A stretch of 64,000 nt of DNA from Lachnospiraceae bacterium (GTDB taxonomy: Bacteria; Bacillota; Clostridia; Lachnospirales; Lachnospiraceae), in the NCBI GenBank assembly GCA_017439665.1, contig JAFSIS010000060.1, positions 1 through 64,000 of the forward strand. Direction: 5' to 3'. The translations under genes were made by a program, and so were the position numbers. Each line of letters starts with the position of its first letter. Position 1 is the stretch's first letter. Below are positions 52,072 to 59,790 of the stretch, in pieces. The notes below the pieces were generated by a model that searched no databases, had not been told where the DNA came from, and saw only the letters and a list, made by a program, of their open reading frames with translations.

Positions 52072-52914
52072 TCAATATGTCAGCAGCTGCTGATAGACCT
52101 CCCTCTTGCTGATTCCCCGATCCTTTGCCACCAGCTTCATGGCCTCTTTACGGTCTATTCCCTTATCCTCGTAATGCTTCATATGCTCTTCATAAGAAAG
52201 CTCCTGCCAGGAGGCTCTTTCCTCCTCCTGTACGGCCTGAAGGCTTTTTCCCTCCACCACCAGTACGTATTCCCCTCTCGGTTCATTCTCTTCATAATAA
52301 AGAAGGGCCTCCTTAAGAGTGGTTGGAAATACGGTTTCAAATTTTTTGGTCAGCTCCCGGCACAGTGTGACCCGCCGGTCTCCCAGGGTCTCCCCAAGCT
52401 CCTTTAAGGTCTGCTTTAAGTGATGGGGAGCCTCATAAAGAATAATGGTTCTGGTCTCCCGCTCCAGCTCCTTTAAGATACTCCTTCTCTCCTTCTTTTC
52501 TGTTGGAAGGAAGCCTTCGAAACAGAAACGCCTTGTAGGCAGGCCGGACAGAGTCAGAGCAGTGATGCAGGCTGCCGGCCCCGGAAGAGAGGTAACCCGG
52601 ATTCCTGCCTCCTGGCATTTGGCTACCAGAACCTCTCCCGGATCCGAGATGGCGGGTGTTCCTGCATCTGTGATCAGGGCAATATTTTTCCCTTCCAGAA
52701 GCTGTCGGATCAGTACATCTGCCTTTTCATATTTATTGTGTTCGTGATAGCTGGTCATGGGAGTTTTGATCTGAAAATGGTTCAAAAGCTTAATGCTGTT
52801 TCGGGTATCCTCTGCCGCAATTAAGTCCGCTTCTTCCAGACATTCTGCCACTCTGAGGGTCATATCCTTCAGATTACCGATAGGAGTGGCACATAAAAAA
52901 AGCTGTCCTGCCAT
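52072..52914 (-). CDS. rsmI: 16S rRNA (cytidine(1402)-2'-O)-methyltransferase
   Basis: This 280-residue SAM-dependent enzyme methylates the 2'-OH of C1402 in 16S rRNA. Seen are 'LFLCATPIGNLKDMTLRVAE', 'EADLIAAEDTRNSIKLLNHF', 'ALITDAGTPAISDPGEVLV', 'VTSLPGPAACITALTLSG' and 'RRVTLCRELTKKFE'. The fold is the tetrapyrrole methylase type. A C-terminal helical segment ('DKGIDRKEAMKLVAKDRG') is typical. The start has GGGAGGA upstream and a strong promoter at 52965-52993. Confidence 0.96.
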   Translation of the reverse strand: MAGQLFLCATPIGNLKDMTLRVAECLEEADLIAAEDTRNSIKLLNHFQIKTPMTSYHEHNKYEKADVLIRQLLEGKNIALITDAGTPAISDPGEVLVAKCQEAGIRVTSLPGPAACITALTLSGLPTRRFCFEGFLPTEKKERRSILKELERETRTIILYEAPHHLKQTLKELGETLGDRRVTLCRELTKKFETVFPTTLKEALLYYEENEPRGEYVLVVEGKSLQAVQEEERASWQELSYEEHMKHYEDKGIDRKEAMKLVAKDRGISKREVYQQLLTY

Positions 52915-52964
52915 GGCTTCCTCCCTTGTATAGGTTAATTCTGCTTTTGATAAGGAACTTCCAT

Positions 52965-52993
52965 AGTATAACAGCTTTTTTTCTTAAACTCAA
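52965..52993 (-). promoter_or_regulatory. Promoter of rsmI
   Basis: Minus-strand TTGAGT (52988-52993), a 17-base spacer and TATACT (52965-52970) with a TGT extension. It separates rsmI from the DUF4132 cassette, for which no terminator is obvious. Confidence 0.72.
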
Positions 52994-53028
52994 TTTATTC
53001 CCTTTATTTACTGTACAAATATATTTCG

Positions 53029-56000
53029 TTATCTGCGATCTTTACATTCAGGATAAGGGAGCTGTTCCTTACTGGAGGCTGTCGCCCGGGTAAGCTGGTA
53101 TACGATCTCGCTGAAGTACCGGGGCTGAACCTGATCCGGCTTATAGTGGTTCTGCTCCTCAATCTTGTCGTAAACGTAGCTTCCCCGCTTTACTGTACCG
53201 GCTCTATAGAAGTTAAGACCGAATACGGTAATCTCTTCGTTCTCATCTGCCACATAACAGCCGGAAAACTCAAGCTCTGCTCCCCATTTTCCATCTTCCC
53301 GGTAAAAGGTAAAATACATTCCTGCATCCCCAGTAGAGCCCTTATACCAGCCCATGCCCTGCAGCTTGCCAGACAAGGACAGACCATTTAATAGCTTTCC
53401 GCCAAAACGGGTCAGCTCTGCTGCCCCTTTTTCCTCCTCCGTAATCCGGTAAACCGGGCGGTTCAGCTGTTCCACCGGTTGGGTGATCTCGTAGTCGCTA
53501 AGCTGCTCTTTCCAGTTCTTCAGCTCTTCTTCCTCCAGCTCTATGGGGTGTACCAGTCCGATCGAAGCCCCCTCAGGAAGCTCCAGCTCTTCCTCATCGC
53601 AGGTGGTAAAGCTGCCGTCCTCCATATACCGGAAACTCTTCGTCAGTCTTCCTTCTTCATATAGTCCCCAGATCAGACCAATGGCAAACTGATGCATAAC
53701 CGGATTTTTCACGAACAGCTCTGTCCAGCTTTCACTGCTCCACAGCCGTTCCGCAGATAAGGCATACTCAAGACGCTGCTTCTGGTTAGTGGTAACCGTT
53801 TTCAGCTGTTTCTTGAACTGCTTAAACTCCTCATAGGCAGCCTTTGCCTTCTCTTCCTCATCCTTTTTGCCGGGGGCAGGAAGATTCTTAAGCCGTTTCC
53901 CTTCTTCATCCAGGATCTCCAGCTCCAGAGAAGGGGTGAGGTAAACCTGAAAGCTTCTGGCTCCATAGTCGAAGGTTCGTTTCATCTCTTCATCGAATCC
54001 CAGGTTGGGTACGATCCTGTCCTCCAGCTCCTGCCTTGTGATGCCCAGCTCACCGGCCGCATTTTCCAGAGCCTGCAGGGCTGCCGTCTTTACCTGACGG
54101 TGCTTGAATTTACGGGCAATCTGATCCACCTGCATCAGTGCCTGGGAGCTTCCATTAAAGACCAGAGCCTTTACCGCTTCCGCGGCCAGGGCTCCTCTGG
54201 AATTTTGTGCCCACTCCTGAATATTTTTCCAGAAAATGGGAACCATTTTCTCCCCACCGTGGCAGGCCGCAGCATAGAGCACCCATTTCTTTTTGGCTTC
54301 CGCTCCACTTTCCAGCCATTTTCCCAAAAGCTCTGCCGCAAAGCGGTTAAGTTCCTCTTCCTTCAGGCTGGCTGCCAGCTGCTTTGCCTCCTCACTGATT
54401 CCGGGAACCGTCTTATCCGCATAGGCCACCAGAATTGCCTGTAAATATTTCTCTTCTGCTATCTCCTCCTGAAGCGTATGTACCGGCGAGAAAGGTGTTT
54501 CAAAGGCCCAGGATACCTTACGGGCTTTACCACCCTTTAACAGCAGGGTTACCATGTCCTGACCAGCCGGTGAAGCCTGATCCGTGTCGGATGTGCTCAC
54601 ACCCAGGCAGCCCCCCAAAAGCTCCTTTAACTTCTTACTTTTTTCCTTTTCCAAGGCTCCCACAAGCTGCTGATGGTATTTTTCAGCTCCCCATCCCTGT
54701 AAAGTGAGGATGGCCAGCTCCCTTTCCTGGGATTTTTTAGAGGACAGCATCTCGATCATCCTGCCTTCCCACTCCGGATGGCCCAGACAGATGGCTGAAA
54801 GAACCTCTCTCACCTGTTTGGAACTGTCCAGTGCAGTCTCTAAAATAGTCTCCTGCTCCTCTGCGGCAAAGCTGTCCAGTACCCTAAGGCAGATTCCTCT
54901 TCCCAGCACTGTTCCCTCCCGGACTCCTGCATGCACCTGCTCCACATGGTCGTTACGCCTCTTCACCAGGGCTTTCACTGCTTCATCCATAAAGGCAGCC
55001 TTCCATTTGTCATTATAGCTGCTCTCATAAACGGCTCCCAGGGCATCTGCCTGATAGACCACTGACAATCCTTCTTCTTCAAACAACTGAACCAGTGTAT
55101 CCATTTCTTCTTCCATTTTATTTCGCAGAAAGGCCTTTTCCTTCGTGATAAAAGTAAAGTTATTATTTAAAAAATTTCCTCTCATGGCCAGTGCCATCAG
55201 CACTGTACCCCGCGAATATAACTTGGGACTCTTATGCATAAGCTTCTTCAGCTTATCCTGTACTGTATACCCCGGATAGCGATAATAGGACAATCCTCTC
55301 CAGGCGTTGACAAAGGGATAGAGATCCTCCAGCTTCCTTTCTCCCAGCAGAAAGTCTCTTGCTTCCAGACTGCCTGAGGGAAGGCCCGATGTCATCTCAT
55401 GGGCCAGCTTAAAATCCAGCTTATTCTCCATATTTTTTGCAATCTCCTGATATAAGCCGGGATTTCCCACCTCTGCCTGCTTCATCAGGAAAAAATAATC
55501 ATCTGTACTTCCTTCTTTTGCCAGTTGCCGGTAAGCCTCCGGAAACTTTGCAGCTGCCTTCTGCAAAGCCCGTACCGCTTTATGATTTATACACCAACAA
55601 AGATAACGCCTGCTCTGCCGACCCAGTTCTTTGGTAAAAAGCTCCATATGATCCGTAAACCAGCTTCCATTTGTGGGAGCCATCTCTTTACAGGCAGTTA
55701 ATGCCACTTCAAAATCCATTTCCAGGGCCAGACGGATAAAATTCACAAACTTCCCGGAATGATCTATGGAAATAAAGGCCGTTCCGGTAAGGAGGGTAAG
55801 CAGATAGGTATGAAACCTCTTTCCCCGGATCAGGGTTACAGCCTTTTCGGGAAGCTCTTCTTCCGTTTGTGCCTGAAGGAAAGAAATAAGAGGCTTCAGC
55901 TCTTCCTGGGTTGGCTGGGGATCGGGGAACAGACCGGAAAGAGCTGTGATCAGATTATTTTCCAGATATTCCACCTGCTCCTGAAGAGAGGATTCCTTTT

Positions 56001-56595
56001 TCTCCTCCTTTGCAGAAAAAAGCTTTTTCAGGATGCCCTCTTTCCTTTCACTGCTTTGGGTCTTACAGGAAAATAAAAGAATCCCTGTCAGCAATACCTT
56101 TGCATTACTATATTTATGGTTGCACAATTGAATCGCTTTTTGAAGAGCCTTTGGATCCATCCTTCCGGTCTCAAACAGTTCTGCCAGACTTCTTTCCCTC
56201 AAGGCATAGCTGTTCCAGACCAGTGCCTCCGCCCGTATAGCTGTCTCCTGCTCCCTGGTCAGCCACTCCTTTAAATCCTTCAGCATCCACAGGCCATCAG
56301 CCAGTACATAATAAGCCGTGGAACCTCCCACTGCTGCTGCAAATTCTACATAGGCCTTCACTTCTTCTGTCCGTTTTCTTTTCTGCAGATATCCTGCATA
56401 TTCCCTGCTTTTTTTCTGTTTTTTTTCATCCAGCCGGGAAAAATCCTGGGGCTCTGCTGCCTTAAGAAGCACTGGGCCGCATCTCTTCGTTTCATCCAGA
56501 TACTGCTCTGCCAGCTTCTTGTTCTTCTCAGTCAGCTCCAGACTCTCCAATGCATCCATCAGCTTTTGATAGTGGTGTTCCTCTCTTAAATTCAT
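53029..56595 (-). CDS. DUF4132 protein (YehI/MolR-like) of the MoxR-VWA cassette
   Basis: The 1188-residue soluble protein is mostly helical, with HEAT-like repeats in the middle ('KKSQERELAILTLQGWGAEKYHQ', 'KFKHRQVKTAALQALENAAG' regions). The C-terminal 250 residues carry the DUF4132 signature region around 'KNPVMHQFAIGLIWGLYEEG' and 'RLTKSFRYMEDGSFTT'. The family includes E. coli YehI/MolR, whose function is unknown. Its start overlaps the SWIM gene stop codon by 4 bases (ATGA), so the two are translationally coupled. It is the last gene of the five-gene cassette. A scaffold role is inferred from the repeats. Confidence 0.85.
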   Translation of the reverse strand: MNLREEHHYQKLMDALESLELTEKNKKLAEQYLDETKRCGPVLLKAAEPQDFSRLDEKKQKKSREYAGYLQKRKRTEEVKAYVEFAAAVGGSTAYYVLADGLWMLKDLKEWLTREQETAIRAEALVWNSYALRERSLAELFETGRMDPKALQKAIQLCNHKYSNAKVLLTGILLFSCKTQSSERKEGILKKLFSAKEEKKESSLQEQVEYLENNLITALSGLFPDPQPTQEELKPLISFLQAQTEEELPEKAVTLIRGKRFHTYLLTLLTGTAFISIDHSGKFVNFIRLALEMDFEVALTACKEMAPTNGSWFTDHMELFTKELGRQSRRYLCWCINHKAVRALQKAAAKFPEAYRQLAKEGSTDDYFFLMKQAEVGNPGLYQEIAKNMENKLDFKLAHEMTSGLPSGSLEARDFLLGERKLEDLYPFVNAWRGLSYYRYPGYTVQDKLKKLMHKSPKLYSRGTVLMALAMRGNFLNNNFTFITKEKAFLRNKMEEEMDTLVQLFEEEGLSVVYQADALGAVYESSYNDKWKAAFMDEAVKALVKRRNDHVEQVHAGVREGTVLGRGICLRVLDSFAAEEQETILETALDSSKQVREVLSAICLGHPEWEGRMIEMLSSKKSQERELAILTLQGWGAEKYHQQLVGALEKEKSKKLKELLGGCLGVSTSDTDQASPAGQDMVTLLLKGGKARKVSWAFETPFSPVHTLQEEIAEEKYLQAILVAYADKTVPGISEEAKQLAASLKEEELNRFAAELLGKWLESGAEAKKKWVLYAAACHGGEKMVPIFWKNIQEWAQNSRGALAAEAVKALVFNGSSQALMQVDQIARKFKHRQVKTAALQALENAAGELGITRQELEDRIVPNLGFDEEMKRTFDYGARSFQVYLTPSLELEILDEEGKRLKNLPAPGKKDEEEKAKAAYEEFKQFKKQLKTVTTNQKQRLEYALSAERLWSSESWTELFVKNPVMHQFAIGLIWGLYEEGRLTKSFRYMEDGSFTTCDEEELELPEGASIGLVHPIELEEEELKNWKEQLSDYEITQPVEQLNRPVYRITEEEKGAAELTRFGGKLLNGLSLSGKLQGMGWYKGSTGDAGMYFTFYREDGKWGAELEFSGCYVADENEEITVFGLNFYRAGTVKRGSYVYDKIEEQNHYKPDQVQPRYFSEIVYQLTRATASSKEQLPYPECKDRR

Positions 56596-58637
56596 CCTTC
56601 TCTCCCTTCCCTGTGTTCACAGTCCTTTTCCATCGTAACCAGTGCCAGATCATAAGAGGCCTTTTTCCTGCACAGCATAAGACAAAGGGACAGATAAGCC
56701 CATGTCGTAAAAAGCTCCTCCATACAGGGCTTCACCCCATGACGCCTTTGATCCAGTCTCTCCTGCAAAAAATACAGCCTGTCTGCAAGTTGGTGAAGCC
56801 CCAGTGCTTCCCCTTCCTCACCCATGCTTTTTATCTCCTTAAGCAGCCTTTCCTGAACGGAATCCAGACCACAGACGAACAGATCTCCCAACACCTTTCT
56901 TATACTTTCCAGAAAGCTGCTCACTTTTTCTATACTTTCCTGTGCATAACCCAAGCCTATATCTGCTTCTTTTTCTTCCGCTGCCCATTCTTCTATGCCC
57001 AATTCCTCTTCAGTAAAATACTCAATGGGGTACAGACAGAGCTGCCCCTTTTCCAAATAGGGCTCTCCCAAAAAGATAACGCCGCTTTCCTTTTTCTCCT
57101 TTAGCTGCTTATTCAACCGTTCCAAAAACCGGATCGTAAGCTGTTCTTCTTTGGAATACTTTACGGCCACCAGAAGTATCCTTCCTGCTTCATCCTTAAG
57201 CTCCATGGAAAACCGCTGTTCTACAGGATCAAAAACCGCTTCTCCCAGTTTTCGGGCACCTGCCAGGACGGGCTGGCCCCTATGCTCATCCCAGCTTTTC
57301 AGCAGCCGGGAATAGTCCTTAAACACCAGCTCTTCCAATCCCTTATCATCAAGCTGTCGTTTTCCTGCGATCTCCCCTTTGGTTTCCTGACTTACCGACA
57401 GACGGCCGTCCCTGGTCACCCTGGCTCCCTTCAGATAAAACTCCGACTGTCCCAATTCTTCCCGGGTACAGTTAAGTCCCCAGGGAGCTTCTTCCCGGGT
57501 ATAGGCAGCAGCTGATCTTCTCCTTTTGGTTTCGTAAAACAGCGGCCTTGCATCCGTCCAGGTATAGAATCGTTTCTGGTTCAGCTCTAAAAAATAGTAG
57601 GTCTCTCCTTCATACCCCGTTTTACTGTGGAAAAAACGCTGGCCCATGGCTGCCAGATGAAGGCTGGCTACCGGCTCATAGGTGTCCCGGAAGCTTCCCG
57701 CCAGCTCCTTTATTTCTGAGGGTTCCTTCGCCTTTTCCAAAAGACAGGCCCGGTGGTAGAGCCACAGCAGCCTTTCCAGAAGCTCCTCTACCCGGAATGC
57801 TGCTTTTCTTTCCCTATACATCTGATACTCCGAAGCTGCCTTACGAAACTCATTTTCAACATCAGGAAGTCTTGCTCCCCGGCTGATGATGGCCAACCGC
57901 TCCATACTTTCCTGTGCCTCCCCTGAAAGCCGGGAGAGCCCTATGCCAAGCTGGAGTCCTATGACTTCCTTTATGGAGGCCGCTGTCTCCTTAAGTTCAT
58001 CCGGATCCCAGCTTTCCGCTGATTCTGCCTGCCGCTCCAGGTCTGCCAGAGATATTTTCCCCTCAGACAGCCAGATGGTCAAAATTGCCTGTGCCTTATG
58101 GACACACAGCTCCCTGCTGTGGCAGCTGCAGGTGGAAAACTCCAGTGGACTGAGCAGCTTTACTGCCATGTTCTCCCAGGGAAAGCTGACCGTAAATACA
58201 GAGCCCTCCTGCACCTGAGGAAGCTCACCGGCCTTAAGGTGAGCCAGAAACAGCCTGAAGCCTTTGGTCCGGCTAAAACGTTCCAGTTTCTTTTGAGAAA
58301 ATGCCATGATCTCCTCCTTCAGCTTTTCCCTTCCTTCTTCCACAGGCTCCTGCACGCTGTCACCATCTTCTCCCGCCTTCTGTCTGGCATAAAGGATGGC
58401 CGTGATCAGATGCCGGCAGATACTCCGGGAAGGACAGCTGCAGCTGCTCTCCCCCAGGGGAATGCGAAGCTGACACACTGCACCCTTCAGCTCTGTCCTG
58501 GCCTCTTTCTCCATCCACTCTATTTTGGGGTTTTCTGCTTCCAGATCCTTATAAGCCCGTTTTACGGTTCCTTTATTACTTATTCCGATCAGATATTCAT
58601 CGTCAGTCTGTAAAAGAAGCTGTTTTAATTCTTCCAT
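56592..58637 (-). CDS. SWIM zinc finger protein with two SWIM motifs (YehQ-like)
   Basis: The 681-residue protein has two CxCxnCxH motifs: C66, C68, C74, H76 ('SCSCPSRSICRHLITAIL') and C170, C172, C178, H180 ('TCSCHSRELCVHKAQAIL'). Each should bind zinc and may contact DNA or protein. The remainder is helical and then beta-rich with no enzyme motif; the C-terminus is acidic then helical. Length and neighbours match the E. coli YehQ type. The start has AAGGAG upstream. It lies 11 bases after the VWA gene and overlaps the DUF4132 gene. Confidence 0.85.
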   Translation of the reverse strand: MEELKQLLLQTDDEYLIGISNKGTVKRAYKDLEAENPKIEWMEKEARTELKGAVCQLRIPLGESSCSCPSRSICRHLITAILYARQKAGEDGDSVQEPVEEGREKLKEEIMAFSQKKLERFSRTKGFRLFLAHLKAGELPQVQEGSVFTVSFPWENMAVKLLSPLEFSTCSCHSRELCVHKAQAILTIWLSEGKISLADLERQAESAESWDPDELKETAASIKEVIGLQLGIGLSRLSGEAQESMERLAIISRGARLPDVENEFRKAASEYQMYRERKAAFRVEELLERLLWLYHRACLLEKAKEPSEIKELAGSFRDTYEPVASLHLAAMGQRFFHSKTGYEGETYYFLELNQKRFYTWTDARPLFYETKRRRSAAAYTREEAPWGLNCTREELGQSEFYLKGARVTRDGRLSVSQETKGEIAGKRQLDDKGLEELVFKDYSRLLKSWDEHRGQPVLAGARKLGEAVFDPVEQRFSMELKDEAGRILLVAVKYSKEEQLTIRFLERLNKQLKEKKESGVIFLGEPYLEKGQLCLYPIEYFTEEELGIEEWAAEEKEADIGLGYAQESIEKVSSFLESIRKVLGDLFVCGLDSVQERLLKEIKSMGEEGEALGLHQLADRLYFLQERLDQRRHGVKPCMEELFTTWAYLSLCLMLCRKKASYDLALVTMEKDCEHREGREG

Positions 58638-58648
58638 TTCTCCTTATC

Positions 58649-59776
58649 CTATTCCATGATCCTTCCTACGAAATCTCCAAGCTGGCAGGGTGTCATCGCT
58701 CCCACATAAGCTCCCCTGTCTGCCAGCATCTGTCCTGTTCTTCTGTCATAGGAAGGATTTGCATCCTTATCAAGCGCCGTCAGGCAGATCAGCTTTGCTC
58801 CGCTTTCGATGATCTTTGCCGCTGTACCTATGAGTCCCTCTACTCCTCCGCCTTCACAAAGATCGGAAACCAGTACCACCATAGTACGGTGGGGATTTTC
58901 CATAAGGCTCTCACAATACTGCAGGGCCCCTGCAATATAGGTTCCTCCTCCAAGCTGGATACTCATCAGCGTCGTCACCGGGTCCTCCAGATGAGCACTC
59001 AAATCTACCACCTGGGTATCAAAAATAACCAGTCTGGTGTCCAGCATGGGCAGCCTGGCAAAAATACCCGCCATGATCGCACTATGGATCACTGAGCCCA
59101 GCATGGAACCGCTTTCATCTACGGCAATGATCATTCTCCAGGAATTATATTTTTGTGTTCTTGCACTGAAATAGATCCTCTCCAGGATCAGCTGTCCCGT
59201 TTCCCTGTCATAATTCTTCAGATTTTTCTGAATCGTCTTTTGCATATCCAGATTACGGATGGAGGGCACATTGCTGGGCCTGTTCCGATCCAGTCTTCCC
59301 AAACGGGAACGTCGGATCTCTCTGTCCAGTTTTTCGGCAATCTCCTCTGCCACCTTTTTCACGATCCGGCGTGCAGCCTCCAAAATCTCTCCCTTCATCA
59401 GATGCTTTAGCTGTAAAATGGATTCCAGCAGCTCCTGATTGGGTTCCAGCTTTTCCAGCACCGTTTTGTCCGTCAGCAGTTCAGTCAGTCCATAGGTTTT
59501 TAATGCATGTCTTTCCAGAATCTCCACCGTTTCTTTGGGAAAAAGAGTACGGATCTTTCTGATCCAGGTGGCTGCTGTCAGGCGGCTTCCTTCTGTTCCC
59601 CCCTCCCTGCGGACATCCTCCCCATATTCTCTGGAGTAAAGAAAATCCAGAACCTCATCCATCTCCTGATAGGAGCTTAAGCTTTCCCCCTGAATCTCCC
59701 GGGTAAAAGAAATCTGCTTTTCGGCATAGCGTCCAAGCACCAGACGCCATCTGTTCAATATGTTTGGCTCCCTCAA
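58649..59776 (-). CDS. VWA domain protein with intact MIDAS (YehP-like)
   Basis: The 375-residue protein starts at TTG (59776) with GGGAGGA 5 bases upstream. Residues 1-205 are helical and charged. The C-terminal VWA domain has a complete metal-ion-dependent adhesion site: DESGS at 220-224, Thr279 in 'LGGGTYIAGAL', and Asp305 in 'VLVSDLCEGG'. VWA proteins with this layout work with MoxR AAA ATPases, as in RavA-ViaA, to remodel or load partners. It lies 14 bases after the DUF5682 gene. Confidence 0.9.
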   Translation of the reverse strand: MREPNILNRWRLVLGRYAEKQISFTREIQGESLSSYQEMDEVLDFLYSREYGEDVRREGGTEGSRLTAATWIRKIRTLFPKETVEILERHALKTYGLTELLTDKTVLEKLEPNQELLESILQLKHLMKGEILEAARRIVKKVAEEIAEKLDREIRRSRLGRLDRNRPSNVPSIRNLDMQKTIQKNLKNYDRETGQLILERIYFSARTQKYNSWRMIIAVDESGSMLGSVIHSAIMAGIFARLPMLDTRLVIFDTQVVDLSAHLEDPVTTLMSIQLGGGTYIAGALQYCESLMENPHRTMVVLVSDLCEGGGVEGLIGTAAKIIESGAKLICLTALDKDANPSYDRRTGQMLADRGAYVGAMTPCQLGDFVGRIME

Positions 59777-59790
59777 CTTCTTCCTCCCTT

